The position numbers were made by a program, and so were the translations under genes. A DNA stretch of 64,000 nt from Salvelinus alpinus (Eukaryota; Chordata; Actinopteri; Salmoniformes; Salmonidae): assembly GCF_045679555.1 (NCBI RefSeq), contig NC_092087.1, positions 84,908,447 through 84,972,446 of the forward strand. The letters are read 5' to 3'. Positions 15,238 through 25,499 of this stretch are shown here, one piece after another. Below the pieces are notes generated by a model. The model worked only from the letters and a program-made list of their open reading frames with translations, ran no database searches and was not told the DNA's origin. Each line of letters begins with the position of its first letter. Position 1 is the stretch's first letter.

Positions 15238-15546
15238 CCTCTCTCTCTCCCTCCTCTCTCTCATTCTCTCTCTCCTCTCATTCTCTTTCTGTCTCTGTCT
15301 CTCTCTCTTCTCTCATTCTACCCCTCTCTCTCTCCTCTCATTCTTTCTCTCCTCTCTCTCTCTTCTCTCATTCTACCTCTCTGTCTCTCCTCTCTCTCTC
15401 TCTCTCTCTCTCCCTCTCTCTCTCCCTCCTCTCTCTCATTCTCTCTCTCCTCTCATTCTCTCTCTCTCTGTCTCTGTCTCTCTCTCTTCTCTCATTCTAC
15501 CCCTCTCTCTCTCTCCTCTCTCTCTCGTCTCTCTCTCTCTCTCTCG
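15005..15546. repeat. CT-rich low-complexity tract with a repeated CTCTCATTCT motif
   Basis: The tract is pyrimidine (CT) based with recurring TCTCTCCTCTCATTCT blocks. A unit of about 190 bp appears twice (compare about 15170-15320 with 15340-15500). All three plus frames are open only because C/T-only codons cannot form stops. Confidence 0.93.
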
Positions 15547-15665
15547 ACCCTTTATTTATATTCCTTACATTACTTCTAAAGTTCGTTCACACTCTAAGAG
15601 CCGACTCTCTTTTTCTTTCCCTATTTTATAAGCAGTTATTGAATCCTGTGAGTTTTCTCTAACAA

Positions 15666-15826
<161 letters not shown>

Positions 15827-16050
15827 TAAGGGCCAGTCCAGCATCTACCGCTCTGTCCAGTGGAGCGGTTGCTAAGATACAGCAGCAAGGGTTTCTAACA
15901 TGGCAGTATGAAGTAAAAATGAACCTCTTGTCACAGACAGTTGAAGCCTACAACCAAACAGAGATATAGCAGCATGTCATTATCTAGTATAGACTATTTA
16001 GCTGTCATTTCGGATTTTTGTCCACACCGGACAGCTCTATATACCATATA

Positions 16051-16420
16051 TGTAACGATCGTCTGTGGTGGTAGAAGGATCGGACCAAAGTGCAGCGTGG
16101 TAACTGTTCATGATGATGTTTAATTCAAACTCAGAACACTAAACAAAACAATAAACGATGAACAAACAAAACAGTACCATGTGGCGACAAACACTGACAC
16201 GGAAGACAAACACCCACAAACCAAAAGACAAAACAGGCTACCTAAATATGGTTCCCAATCAGGGACAACGATTGACAGCTGCCTCCGATTGAGAACCATA
16301 TCAGGCCAAACACAGAAATAGCAAAACATAGAAATACAAACATAGACTGCCCACCCCAACTCACACCCTGACCATACTAAATAAAGACAAAACAAAGGAA
16401 ATAAAGGTCAGAACGTGACA
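16051..16420 (-). repeat. 3' LTR of the element
   Basis: It begins and ends with the inverted TGT/ACA bases on the plus strand. It contains 23 bases (AATAAACGATGAACAAACAAA plus 2) that the other LTR lacks. On the minus strand a TATTTAGTATGG segment and an AATTAAACATC segment could serve as promoter and polyA elements, which is inference only. Confidence 0.85.
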
Positions 16421-16639
16421 GTACCCCCCCCCCCCCCCCCCCAAGGTGCGGACTCCGGCCGCAAAACCTGAACCTATAGGGGAGGGTCTGGGTGGGCATC
16501 TGTCCGCGGTGGCGGCTCTGGAGCTGGACATGGACCTCACTCCACCATTGTCTTTGTCCGCTTTCTTAGCGTCCTTTGAGCGGCGACCCTCGCCGCCGAC
16601 CTTGGCCTGGGATCCCTAATAAAGGGCCCCACTGGACTG

Positions 16640-17420
16640 AGGAGCGCCTCTGGACTGAGGGGCAGCTCAGGACTGAGGGGCAGCTCATGACTGAGGGGTA
16701 GCTCATGACTGAGGGGTAGCTCATGACTGAGAGGTAGCTCATGACTGAGAGGTAGCTCATGACTGAGAGGTAGCTCATGACTGAGAGGTAGCTCATGACT
16801 GAGAGGTAGCTCATGACTGAGAGGTAGCTCAGGACTGAGGGGCAGCTCCGGACTGAGGACAGCTCTGGACTGAAGGGCGGCTCCGGACTGAAGGGCGGCT
16901 CCGGACTGAAGGGCGGCTCCGGACTGAAGGGCGGCTCCGGACTGAAGGGCGGCTCCGGACTGAAGGGCGGCTCTGGCAGCTCCTAACTGGCGGGCGGCTC
17001 TGGCAGCTCCTGACTGGCGGGCGGCTCTGGCAGCTCCTGACTGGCGGGCGGCTCTGGCAGCTCCTGACTGGCGGGCGGCTCTGGCAGCTCCTGACTGGCG
17101 GGCGGCTCTGGCAGCTCCTGACTGGCGGGCGGCTCTGGCGGCTCCTTAATGGCGGGCGGCTCTGGCGGCTCCTGACTGGCGGGCGGCTCTAGCAGCTCAG
17201 GACAGACGGGCGGCTCTAGCGGCTCAGGACAGACGGGCGGCTCTGACGGCTCAGGACAGACGGGCGGCTCAGATGGCGCTGGACAGACGGGTGGCTCAGG
17301 CGGCGCTGGACAGACGGGCGGCTCAGGCGGCGCTGGACAGACGGGTGGCTCAGGCGGTGCTGGACAGACGGGTGGCTCAGGTGGCGCTGGACAGACGGGC
17401 AGTTCAGGCCTGCTGAGGCG
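16640..17420. repeat. nested minisatellites inside the LTR element (18/19, 27 and ~30 bp)
   Basis: There are three adjacent tandem blocks: about nine GAGGTAGCTCATGACT-type 18-bp units (16660-16830), about six GGGCGGCTCCGGACTGAA 19-bp-range units (16870-16970), and 27-bp units with CTGACTGGCGGGCGGCTC (16985-17190). These grade into ACAGACGGGCGGCTC units up to 17410. All are in the coding direction of the proline-rich ORF. Confidence 0.85.
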
Positions 17421-18044
17421 CACAGTAGGCCTGGTGCGTGGTGCCGGAACTGGTGGTACCGGGCTGGGGACACGCACCTCTGGGCGAGTGCGGGGAGCAG
17501 GAACAGGGCGTACAGGGCTCTGGAGATGCAGAGGAAGCCTGGTGCGTGGTGTTGGCACTGGTGGTACTGGGCTGAGGACACGCACCTCAAGGCGAGTGCG
17601 GGGTGCTGGAACTGGAGGCCTGGTGCGTGGGGCTGCCACAGGAGAGCTAGTACGTGGGGCTGCCACAGGAGAGCTGGTGCGCTGAGCTGGCACAGGACGT
17701 GCAGGGCTAGGGAGGCGCACAGGAGGCCTGGTGCGTGGGGCTGGCACAGTCTTCACCAGATGGCTAGCACGCACCTCAGGACGAGTATGGAGAGCTGACT
17801 CAGGTGACATCAAATCCCCGACACGCTCCGTCGGGCGGATATCGTGCCTCATGCACCAAACCAGCACCTCCCTCATAACTCTCTCCTCCAATCTCCCCAT
17901 TAACTCCTTTACTGTCTCTGCTTCGCTCACCTCCAATACCGCCCTGACCGGCTCTGGTTCCATCCTTGGCTCCTTACGGTAAGCAGGGGGAGTTGGCTCA
18001 GGTCTGACTCCTGACTCTGCCACACTCCCCGTGTCCTCCCCCAA
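16983..18044 (-). CDS. proline-rich repeat ORF inside the LTR element
   Basis: This open frame of about 353 codons has no good ATG at its left limit; it opens around a TTG and could be entered by frameshift from the preceding ORF. The first ~110 residues look like folded or helical sequence (AETVKELMGRLEERVMREVL, then WCMRHDIRPTERVGDLMSPE). The rest is repeats: APRTRPPVP-type units, then about five PPVCPAPPE units, then 9-residue PPASQELPE units encoded by a 27-bp tandem repeat. The stop at 16983 is a single C-to-T change (CAG to TAG) in one of these repeats; beyond it the frame stays open through more repeats (PPFSPE type). No cellular role can be assigned. Confidence 0.45.
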   Translation of the reverse strand: MGEDTGSVAESGVRPEPTPPAYRKEPRMEPEPVRAVLEVSEAETVKELMGRLEERVMREVLVWCMRHDIRPTERVGDLMSPESALHTRPEVRASHLVKTVPAPRTRPPVRLPSPARPVPAQRTSSPVAAPRTSSPVAAPRTRPPVPAPRTRLEVRVLSPVPPVPTPRTRLPLHLQSPVRPVPAPRTRPEVRVPSPVPPVPAPRTRPTVRLSRPELPVCPAPPEPPVCPAPPEPPVCPAPPEPPVCPAPPEPPVCPAPSEPPVCPEPSEPPVCPEPLEPPVCPELLEPPASQEPPEPPAIKEPPEPPASQELPEPPASQELPEPPASQELPEPPASQELPEPPASQELPEPPAS

Positions 18045-18342
18045 GACATTTTTGGGGCTGCCTCTCGGGCTTCCAGCCGCTCTGCCATGCTAGCTCCTCA
18101 TAATGCCGCCTCTCTGCTTTTGCTGCCTCCAGCTCTGCTTTGGGGCGGCAATATTCCCCTGGCTCTGCCCAGGGTCCTTTGCCGTCCAACTCGTCCTCCC
18201 ATGTCCATTCCTCCTTCTCGCGCTGCTCCTGCTGCCGCTGCCTGTTACCACGCTGCTTCGTCCTTTTTTGGTGGGTGGTTCTGTAACGATCGTCTGTGGT
18301 GGTAGAAGGATCGGACCAAAGCGCAGTGTGGTAAGTGTTCAT
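17998..18342 (-). CDS. gag-like? basic/acidic leader ORF of the LTR element
   Basis: The 114-codon frame starts inside the 5' LTR and runs into the interior. It has a charged region rich in Q, R and E (QRQQEQREKEEWTWEDELDG), then EYCRPKAELEAAKAERRHYE, which should be helical. It ends at 17998, while a second open frame (to 16983) continues in the +1 frame across a CCCCAAAAATG run at about 18047-18057. Whether that is programmed frameshifting or an old indel cannot be told from one copy. I know no named domain in it. Confidence 0.4.
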   Translation of the reverse strand: MNTYHTALWSDPSTTTDDRYRTTHQKRTKQRGNRQRQQEQREKEEWTWEDELDGKGPWAEPGEYCRPKAELEAAKAERRHYEELAWQSGWKPERQPQKCLGGGHGECGRVRSQT

Positions 18343-18628
18343 GATGATGTTTAATTCAAACTCAGAACACTAAACAAAACAGTACCGTGTGGCGACAAAC
18401 ACTGACACGGAAGACAAACACCCACAAACCAAAAGACAAAACAGGCTACCTAAATATGGTTCCCAATCAGGGACAACGATTGACAGCTGCCTCCGATTGA
18501 GAACCATATCAGGCCAAACACAGAAATAGCAAAACATAGAAATACAAACATAGACTGCCCACCCCAACTCACGCCCTGACCATACTAAATAAAGACTAAA
18601 CAAAGGAAATAAAGGTCAGAACGTGACA
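18282..18628 (-). repeat. 5' LTR of the element
   Basis: It is nearly identical to 16051-16420 apart from a 23-bp deletion and about six base changes. It is followed directly by the ATATA target copy. Confidence 0.85.
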
Positions 18629-18790
18629 ATATAGAGATCATAGTACAGATATACCAATATATCAGAGTCTAGTATAGACTATTTAGCCATGTCAACTATA
18701 TAGAATACATAGAGATATACCAATATATCAGAGTCTAGTATAGACTATTTAGCCATGTCAACTATAAACCATACGGATATCATAGATTAA
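18629..18790. repeat. ~80-bp local duplication at the LTR insertion site
   Basis: GATATACCAATATATCAGAG followed by TCTAGTATAGACTATTTAGC occurs twice to the right of the LTR element. A partial copy (CTAGTATAGACTATTTAGC, about 15989) lies on its left side, so the element landed in a pre-existing short tandem repeat. Confidence 0.8.
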
Positions 18791-19010
18791 TTTATGTGGT
18801 GATGTGGTATTAACCAGTAATGGTGCATTCATTGAATTCATTTGATTTGTATAGATAGTTTGTTTGGATCGTCCAATCAGCAATAGTTGTCCTGAGATCC
18901 ATAACTGTGCAGCTCTTCACGACTTATTTACCTGCAACAGTAAATAACAGCTTCATTCTAGAACACACTTTTGGAAATATATGTGTTATACTATGACAAT
19001 GTCTATCAAT
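18791..19010. other. unique intergenic sequence, nothing recognised
   Basis: No ORF, RNA or repeat signature is visible in this ~220-bp stretch between two tandem arrays. Confidence 0.5.
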
Positions 19011-21344
19011 GTACAGGCTGTACTGTAGTGTATTGTAGAGATGTTGTAGGACAGTCTCAGTCTGACTCTGGTTATCAGTATGTAGGCTGTACTGTAATGT
19101 ATTGTTGAGATGTTGTAGGACAGTCTCAGTCTGACTCTTTGGTTATCAGTATGTAGGCTGTACTGTAGTGTATTGTTGAGAGGTTGTAGGACAGTCTCAG
19201 TCTGACTCTTTGGTTATCAGTATGTAGGCTGTACTGTAATGTATTGTTGAGAGGTTGTAGGACAGTCTCAGTCTGACTCTGGTTATCAGTATGTAGACTG
19301 TAATGTATTGTTGAGAGGTTGTAGGACAGTCTCAGTCTGACTCTGGTTATCAGTATGTAGGCTGTACTGTAGTGTATTGTAGAGATGTTGTAGGACAGTC
19401 TCAGTCTGACTCTGGTTATCAGTATGTAGGCTGTACTGTAGTGTATTGTAGAGATGTTGTAGGACAGTCTCAGTCTGACTCTGGTTATCAGTATGTAGGC
19501 TGTACTGTAGTGTATTGTAGAGAGGTTGTAGGGAAGTCTCAGTCTGACTCTGGTTATCAGTATGTAGGCTGTACTGTAATGTATTGTTGAGAGGTTGTAG
19601 GACAGTCTCAGTCTGACTCTGGTTATGAGTATGTAGACTGTAATGTATTGTTGAGAGGTTGTAGGACAGTCTCAGTCTGACTCTGGTTATCAGTATGTAG
19701 GCTGTACTGTAGTGTATTGTAGAGATGTTGTAGGACAGTCTCAGTCTGACTCTGGTTATCAGTGAGTAGCTGTACTGTAATGTATTGTAGAGATGTTGTA
19801 GGACAGTCTCAGTCTGACTCTGGTTATCAGTATGTAGGCTGTACTGTATTGTTGAGAGGTTGTAGGACAGTCTCAGTCTGACTCTTTGGTTATCAGTATG
19901 TAGGCTGTACTGTAATGTATTGTAGAGATGTTGTAGGACAGTCTCAGTCTGACTCTGGTTATCAGTATGTAGGCTGTACTGTAGTGTATTGTATAGATGT
20001 TGTAGGGCAGTCTCAGTCTGACTCTGGTTATCAGTATGTAGGCTGTACTGTAGTGTATTGTATAGATGTTGTAGGGCAGTCTCAGTCTGACTCTGGTTAT
20101 CAGTATGTAGGCTGTACTGTAGTGTATTGTATAGATGTTGTAGGGCAGTCTCAGTCTGACTCTGGTTATCAGTATGTAGGCTGTACTGTAGTGTATTGTA
20201 TAGATGTTGTAGGACAGTCTCAGTCTGACTCTGGTTATCAGTATGTAGGCTGTACTGTAGTGTATTGTATAGATGTTGTAGGGCAGTCTCAGTCTGACTC
20301 TGGTTATCAGTATGCAGGCTGTACTGTAGTGTATTGTAGAGATGTTGTAGGACAGTCTCAGTCTGACTCTGGTTATCAGTGAGTAGCTGTACTGTAGTGT
20401 ATTGTAGAGATGTTGTAGGACAGGCTCAGTCTGACTCTTTGGTTATCAGTATGTAGGCTGTACTGTAGTGTATTGTAGAGATGTTGTAGGACAGTCTCAG
20501 TCTGACTCTGGTTATCAGTGAGTAGCTGTACTGTAGTGTATTGTAGAGATGTTGTAGGACAGGCTCAGTCTGACTCTTTGGTTATCAGTATGTAGGCTGT
20601 ACTGTAGTGTATTGTAGAGAGGTTGTAGGACAGTCTCAGTCTGACTCTGGTTATCAGTGAGTAGCTGTACTGTAGTGTATTGTAGAGATGTTGTAGGACA
20701 GGCTCAGTCTGACTCTTTGGTTATCAGTATGCAGGCTGTACTGTAGTGTATTGTAGAGATGTTGTAGGACAGGCTCAGTCTGACTCTGGTTATCAGTATG
20801 TAGGCTGTACTGTAGTGTATTGTAGAGATGTTGTAGGACAGTCTCAGTCTGACTCTGGTTATCAGTATGTAGGCTGTACTGTAGTGTATTGTAGAGATGT
20901 TGTAGGACAGTCTCAGTCTGACTCTGGTTATCAGTATGTAGGCTGTACTGTAGTGTATTGTATAGATGTTGTAGGACAGTCTCAGTCTGACTCTGGTTAT
21001 CAGTATGTAGGCTGTACTGTAGTGTATTGTAGAGATGTTGTAGGACAGTCTCAGTCTGACTCTTTGGTTATCAGTATGTAGGCTGTACTGTAATGTATTG
21101 TAGAGATGTTGTAGGACAGTCTCAGTCTGACTCTGGTTATCAGTATGTAGGCTGTACTGTAGTGTATTGTAGAGATGTTGTAGGACAGGCTCAGTCTGAC
21201 TCTGGTTATCAGTGAGTAGCTGTACTGTAGTGTATTGTTGAGATGTTGTAGGACAGGCTCAGTCTGACTCTTTGGTTATCAGTGAGTAGCTGTACTGTAA
21301 TGTATTGTTGAGAGGTTGTAAGACAGTCTCAGTCTGACTCTTTG
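19010..21344. repeat. 69-bp minisatellite, about 34 copies
   Basis: The unit contains GTAGGACAGTCTCAGTCTGA, CTCTGGTTATCAGTATGTAG and GCTGTACTGTAGTGTATTGT. Variants are GAGATG/TAGATG/GAGAGG, TATGTAGGC/GAGTAGC and CTCTGG/CTCTTTGG (+2 bases). Because 69 is a multiple of three, a plus frame stays open over many units (the VVGQSQSDSGYQYVGC repeat). It is interrupted wherever a 67- or 71-bp variant occurs, and no start, splice or signal context supports a gene. Confidence 0.97.
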
Positions 21345-21403
21345 GTTTTTTATTAATATTTCAGCAGAGCAGAGAGACACAGGGGATGAGATATTTAAAA
21401 ACA

Positions 21404-21435
<32 letters not shown>

Positions 21436-21985
21436 GGGGAGGAGATAAAGGGCATCTGACCTGAATAATACATGAGGATCAAAAAGGGTACCTGAGGGTG
21501 GCTAAATGTTTACTGGGAAGTCTCAAAACATGTTGGTTATTATAGCTATTGTTACATCAGTAGGTTCCTGTGTGTGCGTGAAAGAGAGAGACGGAGAGAG
21601 ACGACACAGAGTCTAACGAGAGACATGGTGTGTGTTGTCAGAGGACGAGGTGACCTGATCAGAGGTCAGTCTTTGAGTAAGCAGCTGCTTCTGTCCAGAT
21701 TGCAACACACACTACCCGTGTAATAATCTGTCAACAACCAAATCTGTCCCTCTCTCACTTTCCCCTCCTCTGCCAAAATCTCCCTCGTTCTTTTCCCTCC
21801 TTTCACTAATCCTGCTTTCTTTTTCTGTGAAAATCCTTGTATTTTCCCTCGTCAAATTGTGTTACTTTCCCCTCCTGTCAAAATCTTGCATTCTCACCTC
21901 CCCTATAGTCTCTTTTCAGATAAATGATTTTGTCAAATCTGTCTCTCCCTGATATCCTCCCATAAAGAAAATTACATCTATCCCC
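21345..21985. other. intergenic sequence with short (AC)n at 21402-21434
   Basis: No gene is visible. It holds a short AC microsatellite and CT-rich unique sequence. Confidence 0.5.
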
Positions 21986-21989
21986 TATA

Positions 21990-22460
21990 TACACTGAGTG
22001 GACAAAACATTATGAACACCTGCTCTTTCCATGACATGACCAGGTAAATCCAGGTGAAAGCTTTGATCCCTTATTGATGTCACTTGTTAAATTCACTTCA
22101 ATCAGTGTAGATGAAGGGGAGGAGACAGGTTTAAGAAGGATTTTTAAGCATTGAGACATGGATTGTGTGTGTGTGCCATTCAGAGGGTGGATGGACAAGA
22201 CATTTAAGTGCCTTTGAACGGGGTATGGTAGCAAGTGCCAGGCTCACCTGTTTGTGTCAAGAACTGCAACGTTGCTGGGTTTTTCACGCTCAACAGTTTC
22301 TTGTGTGTATCAAGAATGGTCCACCACCCAAAGGACATCCAGCCATCTTGACACAACTATGGAAAGTATTGGAGTCAACATGGGCCAGCATCCCTGTGGA
22401 ATGCTGTCAACACCTTGTAGAGTCCATGTCCTGATGAACTGAGGCTGTTCTGAGAGCAAC
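21990..22460 (+). mobile_element. Tc1-like transposon remnant
   Basis: It begins with the family end TACACTGAGTGGACAAAACA and contains a short decayed transposase N-terminus. In the plus frame at 22254-22442, [17 protein letters not shown] is the recognition helix of a Tc1-type paired domain. The catalytic DDE region is missing. Related fragments lie at 40105-40558 (minus) and 58501-58714 (plus). Confidence 0.8.
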
Positions 22461-22486
22461 AAAGTCCAAGTCCTTTCTCAAGCTGC

Positions 22487-23060
22487 TTCCTATAGCAACC
22501 ATATTATATCCCCATGTAACCATGTCCCTATAGCAACCATATTCTATCCCCATGTAACCATGTCCCTATAGCAACCATATTATATCCCCATGTAACCATG
22601 TCCCTATAGCAACCATATTCTATCCCCATGTAACCATGTCCCTATAGCAACCATATTCTATCCCCATGTAACCATGTCCCTATAGCAACCATATTCTATC
22701 CCCATGTAACCATGTCCCTATAGCAACCATATTATATCCCCATGTAACCATGTCCCTATAGCAACCATATTCTATCCCATGTAACCATGTCCCTATAGCA
22801 ACCATATTCTATCCCATGTAACCATGTCCCTATAGCAACCATATTCTATCCCCATGTAACCATGTCCCTATAGCAACCATATTATATCCCCATGTAACCA
22901 TGTCCCTATAGCAACCATATTCTATCCCATGTAACCATGTCCCTATAGCAACCATATTCTATCCCCATGTCCCTATAGCAACCATATTCTATCCCATGTA
23001 ACCATGTCCCTATAGCAACCATATTCTATCCCCATGTAACCATGTTCCTATAGCAACCAA
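22487..23060. repeat. 38-bp minisatellite, about 15 copies
   Basis: The unit comprises CTATAGCAACCATATTCTAT, CCCCATGTAA and CCATGTCC. Copies vary by C-run length (CCCC/CCC), TATATT/TATTCT and occasional loss of a segment. It starts only about 30 bases after the Tc1-like remnant. Confidence 0.96.
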
Positions 23061-23773
<713 letters not shown>

Positions 23774-23949
23774 GATAAGGGTATTGGAGACCCTGGCTGC
23801 ATTTAATTTGTGTCGAAGTGAATTCACACACAGCATTTTAAGAACAAGTCAAATTGGACAGGATACGGCCAATCAATTCAGACGGGAGAGAATAAGAAAG
23901 AGAAAGCTAACCGACCGAAAGAGAGAGATGATCCATGGAGAGATAGATA

Positions 23950-24345
23950 GTAGTGAGTGTTGCAACTGAGGACAGACGATTTTTACACTCTACGCGCATC
24001 AGCCCTCGGCGGTCCCGTTCTGTGAGCTTGTGTGGCCTACCACTTCGCTGCTGAGCCATTGTTGCTCCTAGACGTTTCCACTTCACAATAACAGCACTTA
24101 CAGTTGACCGGGACAGCTCCAGCAGGTCAGAAATTTGACGAACTAACTTGCTGGAAAGGTGGCATCCTATGACGGTGCCACGTTGAAAGTCACTGAGCTC
24201 TTCAGTAAGGCCATTCTACTGCCAATGCTTGTCTATAGAGATTGCATGGCTGTGTGCTTGATTTTATACACCTGTCAGAGGGTGTGGCTGAAATAGAATC
24301 CACTATACTTTTGTGTATATATATATATATAGATATATATATAGT
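23950..24345 (-). pseudogene. Tc1-like transposase N-terminal fragment with one transposon end
   Basis: On the minus strand a frame reads LTEELSDFQRGTVIGCHLSS, then KLVRQISDLLELSRSTVSAV, then a GRPHKLTERDRRGLMR segment. This is the bipartite helix-turn-helix DNA-binding region plus the GRP(H) linker of a Tc1-type transposase. The transposon end follows as a CTATACTTTTGTGTATATA stretch. The catalytic domain is missing. It is the opposite end of the family seen at 14286-14402. It stops only about 45 bp from the dnal4 stop codon, so it forms part of that gene's 3' flank or 3'UTR. Confidence 0.8.
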
Positions 24346-24389
24346 GTAGATAGACAGACAGATATATAGATCTAGAGTGGTTATTGATG

Positions 24390-24695
24390 CTAGGAGCACT
24401 TCCAGACACAAACAGCCAGGCTTCCTCCAAAGAACATGTAGAGCAAGTTCTTGACCTCATGTGTCACCTCGAAGCCAAAGCCCTCGCCGATCACCACGTG
24501 CCACGAGCTGCCAAACTTCTTATCCATCGACTCCTTGATCATCTTCGCTGCACTCTGAGAGAGGTAGAGGGGGATGGAGTGGGAGGTGGGGGGAGAGAGA
24601 GAGAGAGATTTGTCATGTACAGTAACTCACCATAGGTACTGATGTCATGTTGCTAGTCATATCCAAACAAACTTTCCAGGTGTCATAGCCCTGCA

Positions 24696-24773
<78 letters not shown>

Positions 24774-24881
24774 CGTTATTGGTGGCGAACTTCTCGCAGG
24801 CTGTGACACAGAGCTCCATAGTCTCCACTCTCATCTCCTCTGGCATGTCTGTGTGCTGCAGAGGGAAATAACATGTCATTA

Positions 24882-24923
<42 letters not shown>

Positions 24924-24998
24924 CACCCTGATAAGAGGAAAGCTGTGCAGCCTTTTGTAGTCTGCCTCTTCTTTCTTGCTCTCTGCTGTCTCTGCCAT
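24390..24998 (-). CDS. dnal4: dynein light chain 4, axonemal (three coding exons)
   Basis: Coding exons are 24998-24927, 24855-24772 and 24554-24390, giving 106 residues. The protein starts MAETAESKKEEADYKRLHSF, continues with HTDMPEEMRVETMELCVTAC in exon 2 and KMIKESMDKKFGSSWHVVIG in exon 3, and ends GGSLAVCVWKCS. This is the LC8/DLC1-type dynein light chain fold at the usual DNAL4 length (human is about 105 residues). By family knowledge it binds dynein intermediate chains in motile-cilium and cytoplasmic dynein complexes. Intron 1 is only 71 nt and intron 2 is 217 nt. Both carry long GT repeats (sense strand) at the splice donor; in intron 2 the donor GT is itself the first GT of the repeat. 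An acceptor TTTGCAG at 25011 just upstream of the ATG suggests a 5'UTR intron, with a possible donor (TAC|GTAAGT) at 25424. Confidence 0.95.
24699..24771. repeat. (CA)36 at the dnal4 intron 2 donor
   Basis: The uninterrupted dinucleotide starts at intron position +1 on the gene strand, so the donor reads GAG|GTGTGTGT. Confidence 0.97.
24883..24922. repeat. (CA)20 within the 71-nt dnal4 intron 1
   Basis: On the gene strand the donor reads AGG|GTGAGGTGTGTG, so the GT repeat begins at about position +5 and fills more than half of the intron. Confidence 0.97.
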
Positions 24999-25469
24999 TC
25001 CACCCCACAGCTGCAAATACAGAGACATTGGTTAAGGCTTAACTAGTTTGTTAAAAGCTAGCTAAACGAATCAGCAACTTTGTAGCAAGCTAACTTAGTT
25101 AGCTACCTATATAGTAAAGCGAACGTTACTGATTAACTATTGGTACGTTACGTCAACCTACCCAGTGCATGGATGAGAACGTGTGCTAAAGTTAAATGCG
25201 TACCCATGTTTGGCTTAACGCGATTTTTTTTTTTAAATGTACTTGTAGCTTTGTTTTGATGGGTAGCTAGCAGGCTAACGTTAACAATTTTGCTAGCTAG
25301 CAATAACCGACTACATGCTGTTGTTTTCACTTCCAAAATAACTTGAATTCTTACTTGCCCATTGTAATTTATGTGATTATATTGTAGAGATACGTTTTGG
25401 AAAGGTACTGCATTTTGTACTTACGTACCGTTTGGTAATACAACCGAAGTTCACTCCATTTTTAGTCCG

Positions 25470-25483
25470 GTTGTTAAGGAGAC
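25470..25483 (+). promoter_or_regulatory. candidate RFX X-box in the dnal4 promoter
   Basis: GTTGTTAAGGAGAC fits the general X-box pattern RYYNYY-N(1-3)-RRNRAC. A second half-site-like CCATAGCAAC follows at about 25492-25501. RFX factors drive cilia genes, and the site lies about 480 bp upstream of the dnal4 ATG, close to the inferred 5'UTR exon. It was found by pattern only; such sites also arise by chance. Confidence 0.35.
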
Positions 25484-25499
25484 ATTTTCAACCATAGCA

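Larger units (their letters stand above)
16051..18628 (-). mobile_element. non-autonomous LTR retroelement, complete with target duplication
   Basis: Two direct terminal repeats bound the element: 16051-16420 (370 bp) and 18282-18628 (347 bp). Both read TGTAACGATC...GAACGTGACA on the plus strand, so they have TG...CA ends. They differ by a single 23-bp gap and about six substitutions by eye, which suggests a recent insertion. The flanks carry a perfect 5-bp duplication, ATATA (16046-16050 and 18629-18633). In the minus orientation the right repeat is the 5' LTR; a run of 19 G lies 3 bases before the 3' LTR and acts as a polypurine-tract candidate. No protease, reverse transcriptase or integrase is present in the ~1.86-kb interior, so it would need proteins supplied by another element. 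No clear tRNA primer site follows the 5' LTR. Confidence 0.85.

Noticed and set aside
14941-15662. Three overlapping >210-codon Leu/Ser-rich ORFs
   Set aside because: C/T-only sequence cannot form stop codons on the plus strand; low complexity.
22487-23060. Regular 38-bp repeats, CRISPR-like at first sight
   Set aside because: No unique spacers between repeats, eukaryotic host, and unit-to-unit drift typical of a minisatellite.
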